Assembly (NCBI RefSeq): GCF_001742745.1
Contig: NZ_MJAK01000003.1
Coordinates: 62,001 to 126,000, forward strand
Source of the DNA: Curtobacterium sp. ER1/6
GTDB lineage: Bacteria; Actinomycetota; Actinomycetes; Actinomycetales; Microbacteriaceae
Direction: 5' to 3'
Length of the DNA: 64,000 bases
Every line of letters starts with the position of its first letter. Positions within the stretch are counted from its first letter, which is position 1. Position numbers and translations under genes: made by a program. The notes below the pieces were generated by a model, which saw only the letters and a list, made by a program, of their open reading frames with translations, did no database searches and was not told the origin of the DNA. Shown piece by piece: positions 34,404 to 43,293 of the stretch.

Positions 34404-34808
34404 TCAGTCGGTACTGCTGTGGAGGAGGGCGGTGAGCCGCTCCCGCAGGCCCTCGTCCTCGGGCAGGACCTCGCGCTCGATGTGCTGCGCGGTCTCCCAT
34501 GCGCGCCGACCGTCTGCGGTGACCGACACCACCCGCCGACGACGGTCCTCCGGGTGTGCTGTGCGGGCCACGAGGCCGTCGCGTTCAGCCCGTTCGAGCG
34601 TCCGCGACATCGTCTGGGGCTGCACGCGCGCGGTCCGGGCGATGGTGTCGGCGCCGGTGGGCCCGGTGCGCAGCAGGATGTCGATGGCGACGAGCGCCGC
34701 ATGGGACAGCCCGACCGCGCGGAGACGCTCGTCCCACTCGCGCTCGACGGCACGGGCGGCGGCCGAGAGCAGGCGTCCGAGGGGCCACTGCGCGGCGGGA
34801 TCGTGCAT
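34404..34808 (-). CDS. MarR family regulator
   Basis: A 134-residue winged-helix protein. The HTH part is TGADTIARTARVQPQTMSRTLERAERDGLV and the wing DRRRRVVSVTADGRRA. It starts with MHDPAAQWPLGRLLS. No divergent target is obvious; the gene upstream on the other strand (34904) is another regulator, and the gap of 95 bp holds a palindrome (34881-34892). Confidence 0.9.
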   Translation of the reverse strand: MHDPAAQWPLGRLLSAAARAVEREWDERLRAVGLSHAALVAIDILLRTGPTGADTIARTARVQPQTMSRTLERAERDGLVARTAHPEDRRRRVVSVTADGRRAWETAQHIEREVLPEDEGLRERLTALLHSSTD

Positions 34809-34880
34809 GCTCGGATCCTACGGGCAGCACTGCTCGGCGCCGGGGCGGAACCGGGGCCACCGTCCTGCTCGCGACCGGCC

Positions 34881-34892
34881 GTCACATGTGAC
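34881..34892. promoter_or_regulatory. Palindrome GTCACATGTGAC upstream of GntR gene
   Basis: A perfect 12-bp palindrome ends 11 bp before ATG 34904 of the GntR gene, where it would cover the promoter. Autoregulation by that GntR, or repression by the MarR encoded divergently, is plausible. Confidence 0.5.
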
Positions 34893-34903
34893 ACGCTGGT
34901 GCC

Positions 34904-35560
34904 ATGCCAGTCCCCTCGACGCAGCCGGCCGCCGAACGCAAGCTCCTCCGTGACACCGTGCAGGACAAGATCCGTGCAGCGATCATGGACGGCACGCTCG
35001 AGCCCGGCGAACGCCTGAACGACGACGACCTGATCGCGTGGCTCGGGGTGTCCCGGACCCCGATCCGCGAGGCCCTGGCGGAGCTGGCGCGTGCCGGGCT
35101 CATCGAGATGGCACCGAACCGCTACACCCGTGTCGCTGCGCCGACGAAGGACGAACTCCTCGACGCCTACCGGACGCTGGGCGTCATCTACGGCGGTGTC
35201 GTGCGGCTCGCGGTGCCGCGGTTCACGGCCGCGCAGCGGAAGAGGATCGTGGCGATGCTCGACGACGTCGCCGCGCGGGTGGACGGCGAGCACATGGACG
35301 ACGTGGCCCGCGAGGGCTCCGACATCTACGCCATGTGGGTCGAGGCGTGCGGCAACGCCTCGCTCGCGCAGCTGTGCCGGGCGACCACCGACGGCCTGGC
35401 GTTCAAGCTGCGCGTGCCGGAGCTGACCGAGATGGTGCCGGCCGACGTGGTCCGTCCCGCGATCGACGAGCTCCGCGCGGCCGTGCTGGCACAGGACCCG
35501 ATCGCGGCCGAGCTGGCGATGGAGGCCATCCACCTCCTGCCCACGCGCAGCGCGGACTGA
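34904..35560 (+). CDS. GntR family regulator, FCD subfamily
   Basis: A 218-residue regulator. The HTH is NDDDLIAWLGVSRTPIREALAELARAGLIEMAPNRYTRV. The C-terminal all-helical FCD-like domain is less canonical: the usual FH-x3-L motif is replaced by IYAMWVEACGN, so metal binding may be altered. It stands alone between a MarR gene and an LCP gene, so its regulon is not in view. A perfect palindrome lies over its promoter. Confidence 0.88.
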   Translation: MPVPSTQPAAERKLLRDTVQDKIRAAIMDGTLEPGERLNDDDLIAWLGVSRTPIREALAELARAGLIEMAPNRYTRVAAPTKDELLDAYRTLGVIYGGVVRLAVPRFTAAQRKRIVAMLDDVAARVDGEHMDDVAREGSDIYAMWVEACGNASLAQLCRATTDGLAFKLRVPELTEMVPADVVRPAIDELRAAVLAQDPIAAELAMEAIHLLPTRSAD

Positions 35561-35633
35561 CCGCGCTCAGGGTCCGCGCACGACCCTCAGCGGATTCCCT
35601 GTCCGTTCCACGCTGTGCGGTTATGGTTTCCGG

Positions 35634-37145
35634 GTGAGCATCGAACCCGAGCAGACGACGCGCCGTGCACGCCGCGGCCACGTGCCGCCGCGCCACGGGC
35701 GCCAGAAGCGCGGGGGCGGGATCGTCCTCCCCGCGATCGCCGGTGTGCTGACGATGGGCCTGGTCCTGATGGGCGGCTACGCCGCGGCGGCCTTCACGAG
35801 CCTGAACAACGGCGTCACGAAGATCGACGCGATCGCCCCGCGGGCGCAGGGCGACCACGACGTGGACGGCACGGCCCAGAACATCCTGCTCGTCGGTGAC
35901 GACCACCGGCCGGACAACGCGACGCCCGAGCAGATGGCGGAGCTGAGCACGACCAGCGACGGTGGTGCGACCAACACCGACACGATGATCGTCCTGCACA
36001 TCAACGCCGACGGCACGCAGGCGACGATGATCTCCTTCCCGCGCGACTCGTACGTCGACATCCCCGGCGTCGGCAAGGGCAAGCTCAACAGCGCCTTCTA
36101 CTACGGCACCCTCAACGGCGGTGGCGACACCGGCGGCGCGAAGCTGCTCATCCAGACGATCCAGGACCTCAGCGGCCTGTCGATCGACCACTACGTGCGG
36201 GTGTCGCTGCTCGGCTTCTACCAGGTGGTCAAGGAGCTCGGGCCGGTCGAGGTGTGCCTGAACGAGGCGGTGAACGACCCGTACTCCGGGGTCGACCTGC
36301 CCGCCGGTACCTCGCAGCTCGACGCCAAGCAGGCGCTCTCGTTCGTCCGCCAGCGGCACGGCCTGCCGAACGGCGACCTCGACCGCAACGTCCGCCAGCA
36401 GTACTTCCTGTCGCAGGAGGCCCGCAAGGTGCTCTCGGCGGGCACCCTCCTCAACCCGATCAAGATGAACGCGATCCTCAGCGCAGTCGGCGGGTCGATC
36501 CAGACCGACACCGACCTGGTCTCCCTGGCGACGCAGATGCGCGACCTGCGCCCGGGCAACATCCAGTCGGCGACGATCCCCACCCTCGGGACGCCGACCA
36601 TCACCGTGAACGGGTCCGCGCTGTCCATCGTCGAGGTCGACACGGTCGGCATCCCCGCGTTCGTGCAGGGCCTGGTCGGTGAGCCCGAGGAGTACACGAA
36701 GGCCACCGCCGCCGCGCCGGCGTCCACGACCGTGACGGTGCTGAACGGCAGCGGGGTCCAGGGTGCCGCGGCCACCGCGAGCGCGAACCTGACCGCGCGG
36801 GGCTTCCAGGCCGGTGCCCCCGGTTCCTCGGAGACGACGAAGACCACCCAGGTGCAGTACCCGGCGGGGCAGGAGGCACAGGCCAAGGCCGTCGCCGCCG
36901 TCGTGCCCGGTGCGGTCGCGGTCCGGTCGACGAGGGTCACCGGTGTGACCCTGGTGCTCGGGTCCGACGGGAAGACCGTGAGCGCTCCCGCCCCCGCCGG
37001 CGGTGCCTCGTCGGCGCCGGCTGACGGCGGGACGCAGGACGCGGCACCCGCGACGCCGAAGGACGACGGGTCGGGGTCGTCCGAGCCGAAGCCGAGCTCC
37101 ACCGACGTGAAGGCGTACGGCAAGGAAGGCGTCTGCATCAACTGA
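35634..37145 (+). CDS. LytR-CpsA-Psr (LCP) family protein with LytR_C domain
   Basis: A 503-residue cell-envelope ligase. After a basic tail and one membrane helix (about 30-55) comes the LCP domain (QNILLVGDDHRPD, NTDTMIVLHI, SFPRDSYVDIPGVGKGKLNSAF, KQALSFVRQRHG), then a LytR_C domain (STTVTVLNGSGVQGAA...) and a Ser/Pro/Asp-rich tail ending CIN. It transfers wall polymers such as teichoic acid-like or arabinogalactan-like glycans to peptidoglycan. The GTG start lies 6 nt after a -10 (TATGGT, 35622-35627), consistent with a leaderless mRNA. Confidence 0.93.
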   Translation: MSIEPEQTTRRARRGHVPPRHGRQKRGGGIVLPAIAGVLTMGLVLMGGYAAAAFTSLNNGVTKIDAIAPRAQGDHDVDGTAQNILLVGDDHRPDNATPEQMAELSTTSDGGATNTDTMIVLHINADGTQATMISFPRDSYVDIPGVGKGKLNSAFYYGTLNGGGDTGGAKLLIQTIQDLSGLSIDHYVRVSLLGFYQVVKELGPVEVCLNEAVNDPYSGVDLPAGTSQLDAKQALSFVRQRHGLPNGDLDRNVRQQYFLSQEARKVLSAGTLLNPIKMNAILSAVGGSIQTDTDLVSLATQMRDLRPGNIQSATIPTLGTPTITVNGSALSIVEVDTVGIPAFVQGLVGEPEEYTKATAAAPASTTVTVLNGSGVQGAAATASANLTARGFQAGAPGSSETTKTTQVQYPAGQEAQAKAVAAVVPGAVAVRSTRVTGVTLVLGSDGKTVSAPAPAGGASSAPADGGTQDAAPATPKDDGSGSSEPKPSSTDVKAYGKEGVCIN

Positions 37146-37171
37146 CGGGGGTCGACGGGTAGGTTCGACCG

Positions 37172-37954
37172 GTGAGCCACGTCGCGCGTCCGATCACCCT
37201 GATGACCTACAACGTGAAGAACCCGGATCCCCGCCACGACTGGCCCGCACGGCTGCCGCTGGTCCTGGACATCATCCGGCGACACGACCCGGACGTGCTG
37301 TGCGTCCAGGAGGCGTTCGACCACCAGATGGACGCGCTCCGCGCCGGGCTGCCGGACCACGGTGACGTCGGCCAGGGGCGCGAGGGCGGCACCGCCGGCG
37401 AGCACGCGGCCGTCTTCTTCCGCCGCGACCGCCTGCGCCCCGTCGACACGGGCACGTTCTGGTTGTCGGACACCCCGGACGAGCCGGTGTCGAACACCTG
37501 GGGCAGCCTGTACCCGCGCGTCGCGAACCACGCGCTCTTCGTCGACGTCGACGGCGGGGCCTTCACCCTCCTGACCTCGCACTTCGACCACGAGGACAAC
37601 GACCACGGCGACGAGGTGCGTCGGCGCAGCGCGGCCCTGGTCGTCGAGCGGCTCCGGTCGGTCGAGGGCCCGGTGGTGTTCGCGGGCGACTGCAACGAGC
37701 CGGCCGGACAGGGGCCGGCGTGGCAGGTCTTCGCCGACGCCGGGTACCAGGACGCCTGGGCCGTCGCGGGCGATCCCGACGACCGCACCGCGTCCTTCAA
37801 CGGCTGGCAGGCACCGGTCGACTCCGGGGAGCGCATCGACTGGGTGCTGACCCGCGGTGGCGTCGAGGTGGAGCGGGTCGTGATCGACCACGACGGTCCC
37901 GAGACCTGGGCTGCGAGCGACCACTTCCCCGTGGTCGCCACCCTGCGCGTCTGA
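37172..37954 (+). CDS. Endonuclease/exonuclease/phosphatase family protein
   Basis: A 260-residue EEP-fold hydrolase. Catalytic motifs are LMTYNVKN (Asn), VLCVQEAF (metal-binding Glu), TLLTSHFDH (His), VFAGDCNE (Asp, Asn) and AASDHFPVVATL (Asp-His pair). No signal peptide is seen. The family includes nucleases and phosphodiesterases; the substrate is open. GTG 37172 follows a -10 (TAGGTT, 37160-37165) by 6 nt, so the transcript is probably leaderless. Confidence 0.9.
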   Translation: MSHVARPITLMTYNVKNPDPRHDWPARLPLVLDIIRRHDPDVLCVQEAFDHQMDALRAGLPDHGDVGQGREGGTAGEHAAVFFRRDRLRPVDTGTFWLSDTPDEPVSNTWGSLYPRVANHALFVDVDGGAFTLLTSHFDHEDNDHGDEVRRRSAALVVERLRSVEGPVVFAGDCNEPAGQGPAWQVFADAGYQDAWAVAGDPDDRTASFNGWQAPVDSGERIDWVLTRGGVEVERVVIDHDGPETWAASDHFPVVATLRV

Positions 37955-37976
37955 GCGGGCGTGCTTCTGCGGGCGG

Positions 37977-38774
37977 TCAGCAGGAGCGACGGGCGTGCAC
38001 GGGCATCGGGGCGCCGATGACCGTGACCTCGGTGTCGTCCGTCAGCGCGGACACACCGTTCGAGCCCTGCTCGTCGTCGCCGTCACCATGGCGGTCGTCG
38101 GCGTCGGTGTTGGCATCGGCGTCGTGCTCGGACCGGGGCCCGTCGTCGTCCGACGCCTCCCACCCGGGCTCGAGCAGCAGCTGCCACGCGCGCGCGTCGC
38201 CGGAGCCGTAGGACTCCTTGTCGGCGGACGGGGCGTCGTGCAGCTCGTCCGCGACGTCGTCGCCCACCTGCACGCCGTCGGGCCCGGTGAGCTCGACGCG
38301 GCTCCCGATGCGGGTGCGCACCGAGGACTTCAGCACGCGGATCTCGACGGCGTTGCCCACCGAGGCCGGGGTCCGCAGCGCGGCGACCCGGATCGCGCCG
38401 CCCCACGTCGAGGTGGTGCCGGCGGGGAAGCACGCGCCCCCGTCGCCGGCGGCGGTCTGCGTGCGGGACGGCGTGCCGAGCAGGCGGCCGAGCAGGTCCA
38501 CCGTCGACCGGGAGTCGCGCATGGAGACGTCGGCGACGGTGTCGTCCCCGTCGCGGAAGACGAGGGACTCCGCGTCGAGCTCGATCGAGTCGACCCGTCG
38601 GAGTTCGCGGTTGGTGACCTGCACGGTGGGTCGCGACGACACGAGGTCGCTGCGGTCCTCGGCCGCGGACGCCGGCGACGCGGCGACGATCCCGCTCGCG
38701 TCCGCACCCACGGTGCCGACGACGGCGGCGAGCACGGCGGTGCCGATCGCGAGCGCAGGACGGAGGTTCACCAC
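37977..38774 (-). CDS. Secreted protein of unknown function
   Basis: A 265-residue protein not recognised as a known family. It has a Sec signal peptide (hydrophobic stretch to about residue 37, ending SPASAAE), a compact beta-rich middle with two Cys residues (GACFPAG and the final C), and an Asp/His-rich acidic tail (about 195-245: DDDGPRSEHDADANTDADDRHGDG) that could bind divalent metal ions. It ends HARRSC. The long acidic tail and extracellular targeting are the only functional hints. It stands alone, convergent with the EEP gene and divergent from the SDR at 38930. Confidence 0.75.
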   Translation of the reverse strand: MVNLRPALAIGTAVLAAVVGTVGADASGIVAASPASAAEDRSDLVSSRPTVQVTNRELRRVDSIELDAESLVFRDGDDTVADVSMRDSRSTVDLLGRLLGTPSRTQTAAGDGGACFPAGTTSTWGGAIRVAALRTPASVGNAVEIRVLKSSVRTRIGSRVELTGPDGVQVGDDVADELHDAPSADKESYGSGDARAWQLLLEPGWEASDDDGPRSEHDADANTDADDRHGDGDDEQGSNGVSALTDDTEVTVIGAPMPVHARRSC

Positions 38775-38833
38775 TCGACCGTACGACCTCCCGACTGCTC
38801 GGACGACAGGTGTTACCGAATCGCAGCCCGGTC

Positions 38834-38849
38834 GTCACGTGTTCGTGAC
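38834..38849. promoter_or_regulatory. Palindrome GTCACG-TGTT-CGTGAC in a divergent control region
   Basis: A perfect 6-bp inverted repeat with a 4-bp spacer between the secreted-protein gene and the SDR gene. Two GGGGACAC boxes (38853-38860 and 38878-38885) lie next to it, 25 bp apart. It is a candidate operator. Confidence 0.4.
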
Positions 38850-38929
38850 CTCGGGGACACAACAGGACGCCACCGCGGGGGACACCCGGCTGGACGGCGG
38901 GAGCGGGCCGGGTGCGTACCGTCCAGGCC

Positions 38930-39856
38930 ATGACGGAGCAGCAGAACGACCAGGGCGGCATCGACCAGTACACGATGCAGGACCCCACGAAGATGTACGC
39001 CGACAAGAAGCCCGACGAGCAGTACCTCCCGGGTGCCGGTACCGACGAGGAGATGGCGGAGAACGTCCCCGCGGACCACGGTGAGGACACCTACCGCGGC
39101 TCGGGTCGCCTGACCGGCCGCAAGGCACTCGTCACCGGTGGCGACTCCGGCATCGGTGCCGCCGTGGCGATCGCCTACGCCCGCGAGGGTGCCGACGTCG
39201 CGATCGTCTACCTCCCCGAGGAGCAGGAGGACGCCGACCGCATCGTCGGGCTCATCGAGGCCGCCGGTCGCACGGCCGTCGCGATCCCGGGTGACATCAA
39301 GGACCTCGCGTTCTGCGAGCAGGCCGTCCAGCAGGCCGTCGACGGCCTCGGCGGGCTCGACATCCTCGTGAACAACGCCGGCAAGCAGCAGAACGTCGAC
39401 GACATCACGAAGATCTCCGACGAGGAGTTCGACGAGACCTTCAAGACGAACGCGTACGCCACGTTCCGCATCACGAAGGCCGCGGTCCCCCACCTGCAGC
39501 CCGGCTCGACGATCATCAACACGACGTCCATCCAGGCCTACGCGCCGTCCCCGCACCTCGTGCACTACGCCGCGACCAAGGCGACCGTGAACAACATGGC
39601 GAAGGGCCTCGCCGCGCAGCTCGCGCCGAAGGGCATCCGCGTCAACGCCGTCGCGCCGGGACCGATCTGGACCCCGCTGCAGCCGGCCGGTGGCCAGCCG
39701 CCGGAGGCGCTGCCGTCCGCGGGCGAGCAGACCTACCTCGGCCGCTGGGGCCAGCCCGCCGAGCTCGCGCCGGCGTTCGTGTTCCTGGCGAGCGGCGAGT
39801 CGTCCTACGTGGTCGGCGAGACGCTCCACGTCGACGGCGGCATGCCGACCCCGTAG
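38930..39856 (+). CDS. SDR family oxidoreductase, stress-associated type with N-terminal extension
   Basis: A 308-residue SDR, paralogue of the product at 12414. The hydrophilic N-terminal extension (IDQYTMQDPTKMYADKKPDEQ) is typical of the YghA/YhdF general stress group. Cofactor motif TGGDSGIGAA, NNAGKQ and catalytic YAATK are intact, unlike the paralogue's altered NNAG. ATG 38930 follows a -10 (TACCGT, 38917-38922) by 7 nt, so it is probably leaderless. A perfect 42-bp palindrome lies after the stop. Confidence 0.92.
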   Translation: MTEQQNDQGGIDQYTMQDPTKMYADKKPDEQYLPGAGTDEEMAENVPADHGEDTYRGSGRLTGRKALVTGGDSGIGAAVAIAYAREGADVAIVYLPEEQEDADRIVGLIEAAGRTAVAIPGDIKDLAFCEQAVQQAVDGLGGLDILVNNAGKQQNVDDITKISDEEFDETFKTNAYATFRITKAAVPHLQPGSTIINTTSIQAYAPSPHLVHYAATKATVNNMAKGLAAQLAPKGIRVNAVAPGPIWTPLQPAGGQPPEALPSAGEQTYLGRWGQPAELAPAFVFLASGESSYVVGETLHVDGGMPTP

Positions 39857-39870
39857 ACGGAACCGTCCGC

Positions 39871-39912
39871 GGCCTGGAGGCACGGTGCCAGCTGGCACCG
39901 TGCCTCCAGGCC
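39871..39912. terminator. Perfect 42-bp palindrome (hairpin family) between convergent genes
   Basis: Arms 39871-39891 and 39892-39912 are perfectly complementary with no spacer. The sequence keeps the family GGAGGC-CGGTGCCAG pattern with a CTGG variant at the base. It separates the SDR gene from the convergent small gene. Confidence 0.8.
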
Positions 39913-39922
39913 GTCCGTCGTC

Positions 39923-40240
39923 TCAGCAGGCGACGGACCGCGCCATCCGCTCCAGTAGTTCGCGCGCGGACATCGCCGCGGTGAGCTCGACCTCGACCGG
40001 GTTGATGCCGACCGCGCGCTCGAAGGCCCGCCGCCGGGCCTGGTCGGCGACGGGGACCTCCGGGCGCTGCGGCAACCCGGCGATCGCCCGAGCCGCGGCG
40101 TCGAAGGCGCCCTCGGGCGCGCCGAGTTGCTGCCACATCGTCCGGACGTCGTGCGCGACCTGTTCGTCGTCGCCGCCGAACTCGTAGCCCGCCGACGCCA
40201 TGGTGGCGAGTCCCTGTGCGATGGGGTCCTCCGGGTGCAT
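39923..40240 (-). CDS. Hypothetical soluble protein
   Basis: A 105-residue, mostly helical, soluble protein starting MHPEDPIAQGLATMASAGYEFGG, not assigned to a family. No signal, membrane segment or known motif is visible; it ends with a single Cys. Coding is supported by GC-rich third positions, a clear stop next to the family hairpin, and no competing frame. Upstream (40241-40392) two GGGGGACA-type boxes on its own strand resemble those before the SDR gene at 38930. Confidence 0.6.
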   Translation of the reverse strand: MHPEDPIAQGLATMASAGYEFGGDDEQVAHDVRTMWQQLGAPEGAFDAAARAIAGLPQRPEVPVADQARRRAFERAVGINPVEVELTAAMSARELLERMARSVAC

Positions 40241-40392
40241 CCCGGCATGGTCGCACGGAACCCCGACGAGGTGCTGCGGGGACGGTCGTTGTCCCCCGAC
40301 ATGCTGACACCCGGACCGGGGCTGCTGTGTCCCCCGTGTCTGCGGTTTGATGGGGGAGCGGACAGGACGTCCGCAGCACGACGGAGGGCACG

Positions 40393-41070
40393 ATGCTCGA
40401 ACACACCAGTGCGGACACGCAGGCGGCAGCCGCCGCGGCCGCCACCCTGCACCTGCGGATCACGATCGTCGGGGCGACCGTCGACCTGCTGCGTGACGTG
40501 CCCTTCCACGAGGCGCACGCCGGCATGGTCGCCGACCGGATGGACATCACCGTCGACGAGCTGCACCAGCACTTCCCCTCGTGGGACGGTCTCGTGCTCG
40601 CGGCCCTCGACCGGTGGAACGGCAACCGGATGGACGAGGTCACCCGCGAGGTCGGCGGCGGCCCCACGGTCGACCTGCTCCGGGCGATCGTGGCCTCGAA
40701 CGCCGAGGACCCGGCGCTCATGCGGCTCCTCGTCGCCCTGCTGTCCGTCGCCGGGAACCCCGCCCACCCGATGGCCACGTACCTGCGCTCGCGCTACCAG
40801 CTCTTCACGTCACAGATCCGTCGCGGTCTCGAGCACGACATCGCCGTCGGTCGGGCGCCCCACACGATGGACCCGCGCCGCGGTGCCGAGCAGCTCATCG
40901 CGCTCTACGAGGGGCTGCAGCTGCAGGCCATGCTCCGCTCGGACCTCGACCTCGTGCCCGCCTTCGACCGGGCGGTGGCACGGCTCGAGCGCGGGTGGAT
41001 GGAGCGGTACGAGCCGCAGGCCGCAGCCCGCTTCTCGCGGTGGAGCGACGGCGGCAGCTGGGAGATCTGA
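40393..41070 (+). CDS. TetR family regulator
   Basis: A 225-residue protein with a TetR-type N-terminal HTH in slightly unusual form: GATVDLLRDVPFHEAHAGMVADRMDITVDELHQHFPSWDGLVLAALDRWN (the HFxxxxxL segment of TetR is visible). The helical C-terminal domain probably binds a ligand or forms dimers. CGGAGG lies 6-11 nt before ATG 40393. No operator palindrome is obvious upstream. The target is unknown; nearest genes are the small protein at 39923 and DUF2795. Confidence 0.82.
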   Translation: MLEHTSADTQAAAAAAATLHLRITIVGATVDLLRDVPFHEAHAGMVADRMDITVDELHQHFPSWDGLVLAALDRWNGNRMDEVTREVGGGPTVDLLRAIVASNAEDPALMRLLVALLSVAGNPAHPMATYLRSRYQLFTSQIRRGLEHDIAVGRAPHTMDPRRGAEQLIALYEGLQLQAMLRSDLDLVPAFDRAVARLERGWMERYEPQAAARFSRWSDGGSWEI

Positions 41071-41146
41071 GCCGGGGGACGCACTCGCCCGGCCGGTACG
41101 CAGGACCTCCGGCGTACTGCTGGACGCTCCGAGCGAAGGAGCCGAC

Positions 41147-41341
41147 ATGGCAGCACCGAACCCGATCCAGGTCCAGAAGTACCTCAGCGGCATCGACTAC
41201 CCCGCGTCGAAGGACGACATCGTCGCGACCGCCGAGAAGGAGAGCGCCCCGGACGACGTCCTCGAGGCCCTCAAGGGCATCCCGGACGGCGACTACGACG
41301 CGCCGACCGCGGTGACGAAGGCCGTCTCCGACGCGAACTGA
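41147..41341 (+). CDS. DUF2795 small protein
   Basis: A 64-residue protein matching DUF2795: PIQVQKYLSGIDYPASKDDIVATAEKE followed by VLEALKGIPDGDYDAPTAVTKAV. Such tiny helical proteins are common in actinobacteria and have no assigned function. GAAGGAG lies 6 nt before ATG 41147. It may be co-expressed with the TetR gene 76 bp upstream. Confidence 0.9.
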   Translation: MAAPNPIQVQKYLSGIDYPASKDDIVATAEKESAPDDVLEALKGIPDGDYDAPTAVTKAVSDAN

Positions 41342-41463
41342 TCCGCGGAGCCCTGCGTCCTGCGGGGCCCGAGCGGTCCGAGACTCGGGCTGAGCGACGT
41401 TCCTCGAGCCGATCCGGCCGAGGACGGTCGCCCAGCCCGAGTCTCGTGTCCGGGCCGGCCGGG

Positions 41464-42957
41464 CTAGCGCGGGACGGTGCCGTTGCCCGGGTCGTAGCCG
41501 GTCCCGCGCAGCACCGGGATCGCGGTCGTGTCGTTGTGGACCGAGTGCACCGTGACCCGCCGTGCCCGCCGCAGCGCGCGTCGAGCCCCCGGGGTCGCGA
41601 CGAGGCCGCCGAGCACGAGACCCGCGCCGATCCCCAGGGCGACGGACACGGCCGCCATGAAGTCGAGCGCGGCACCGGACGAGCCGGACATGAAGTTGAG
41701 CAGTGCGTTCGACACGGCGACACCGGGCAGCAGGGCGCCGCAGAACGCCGGCACCGCGATCGCCGCCACGGCCGTCCGCATCCGTGCCGCCGCGATCGTG
41801 GACAGGACGCCGAGCAGCACCGACGCCACGAAGGTCGCGCCGAGGAGCGGCATGCCGAGGTGCCGGAGCTCCCAGAGGAACGCCCCCGCCGCGACCGAGA
41901 AGACCACCGCCACGGGGATGACCCGCGCGCTCGCCTGCTGCACGAAGCAGTTCGCCGCCGCGGACACGACGGTCAGCGAGAGTGACGCCCAGAGCGGCAG
42001 CGGGCGCAGGACGATCCCGGTCGGGTCGACCTCGATGCTGAGCCAGTGCAGCACCGCGATGCCGGCCGGGACACCGACCACGATCGCGGCGATCACGAGC
42101 ACGATGTAGAACGCCCGGGCCACCGCCATCGACCGGAAGCCGGAGATCGCGTCCTGGGCCCAGGTGACGAGGGACACGTGCGGCAGGAGCAGGACGACCA
42201 GGGCCGCCACCATGGTCGCCGCGCCGGTCGCCGTGAGCACGTCGCCCCAGATGGCCAGCGTGCCGAGCGCCGAGGCGACCGCCGCCTGGGCGCCGGAGAC
42301 GAAGAACTGCGGGAAGCCCCGGCCGGTCAGCCAGCGGCCCGACACGATGATGCCGAGCATGAGCACGAACGCGCCGACACCCGCGCGCCACCCGCCGCCG
42401 GCCTGCATCGCGATCGAGGTGCCGAGCACGGACAGCCCGACGTCGGCGAGCCACGTCGGCCACCGCGGCGGCATCCGGAGCACGGCGACCAGGGCGCTCA
42501 CCGCGCTGGTCATGTCCCGGACGCCGTGCACGAGGTCGTCCACGATCTGGTTCGCCCGTGCCAGGCGGTCGAGGTCGGAGCCGTCGGACTGCACCGTGCG
42601 GACCTTCACCAGCGGCGGGTGGTCGGACGGGGCGTACTGGATCGTCACCGAGCTGCCCGAGAAGTCGAGGTCGAGCGGGGCGAGGTTCCACTTCGTCGAC
42701 ACGGCGACGACGGCGGTCTCGACGCTGCGGGTGTCCGCGCCCGAGGCCAGCATCACCTCGGCCAGGTCGAGGCAGAAGTCGACGATCTGCACGGGCGAGT
42801 ACTGCTCGCGCGACCGGGTGTCGGGAGTCACGTCCTCGTAGATCGTGCCGCGGAGCCGCGCTCGGGCGTCGCGGATGTCGTGCTGTGCGAGGTTGCGGAC
42901 GCCCGGCCGCGGGGGGCGTCCGGGCCGTGGGACACCCGGGAGGAACTGCTCGGCCAT
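41464..42957 (-). CDS. thrE: ThrE family threonine/serine exporter
   Basis: A 497-residue exporter of the ThrE type, both domains fused. The N-terminal cytoplasmic, hydrolase-like domain (about 45-190) holds LASGADTRSVETAVVAVS, QYAPSDHPPLVKVR and a run to DDLVHGVRDM. The C-terminal about 300 residues carry roughly ten membrane helices (ending GLVLGGLVATPGARRAL). It exports threonine and serine to relieve amino-acid stress in corynebacteria. ATG 42957 starts the usual MAEQFLPG leader; the frame upstream is open but non-conserved. Confidence 0.92.
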   Translation of the reverse strand: MAEQFLPGVPRPGRPPRPGVRNLAQHDIRDARARLRGTIYEDVTPDTRSREQYSPVQIVDFCLDLAEVMLASGADTRSVETAVVAVSTKWNLAPLDLDFSGSSVTIQYAPSDHPPLVKVRTVQSDGSDLDRLARANQIVDDLVHGVRDMTSAVSALVAVLRMPPRWPTWLADVGLSVLGTSIAMQAGGGWRAGVGAFVLMLGIIVSGRWLTGRGFPQFFVSGAQAAVASALGTLAIWGDVLTATGAATMVAALVVLLLPHVSLVTWAQDAISGFRSMAVARAFYIVLVIAAIVVGVPAGIAVLHWLSIEVDPTGIVLRPLPLWASLSLTVVSAAANCFVQQASARVIPVAVVFSVAAGAFLWELRHLGMPLLGATFVASVLLGVLSTIAAARMRTAVAAIAVPAFCGALLPGVAVSNALLNFMSGSSGAALDFMAAVSVALGIGAGLVLGGLVATPGARRALRRARRVTVHSVHNDTTAIPVLRGTGYDPGNGTVPR

Positions 42958-43010
42958 CCGTCCATGGTGCCAGCCGCTCGGCCGTGAGCCCGGACGTCGG
43001 CTGGACGCGC

Positions 43011-43274
43011 TCAGCGGTTGCGCTGGACGCTGGACCGTCCGGCGGCGAACGCTGCGACGACGGCACCGACGAGGACGAGGACCGGTCCGACGACGTACTG
43101 CCACGGCCGCGCACCGGCGACGAAGGCGAAGTCCGTCGGCTCCGCGGACGAGGACGCGTACCCGAACCAGCCGAACGACTGCGGGGTGGTGGCGATGAGC
43201 ACGACGCCGACGACGGCCACGAGGACCCCCGTCCACAGGACGACGTGGGTCGGTGTGCGGAAGAGGCGGCGCAT
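43011..43274 (-). CDS. Small two-helix membrane protein
   Basis: An 87-residue protein with two hydrophobic helices (about 12-30 and 61-78) separated by an exposed SSSAEPTDFAF loop. It resembles uncharacterised actinobacterial membrane proteins but was not tied to a family. ATG 43274 is 7 nt after a -10 (TACCGT), so leaderless translation is likely; GTG 43283 is an alternative. The promoter abuts the hairpin at the left edge of the 389-bp repeat, so it marks the original flank of the osmC locus. Confidence 0.7.
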   Translation of the reverse strand: MRRLFRTPTHVVLWTGVLVAVVGVVLIATTPQSFGWFGYASSSAEPTDFAFVAGARPWQYVVGPVLVLVGAVVAAFAAGRSSVQRNR

Positions 43275-43293
43275 GCGCCCCACGGTACCGATG

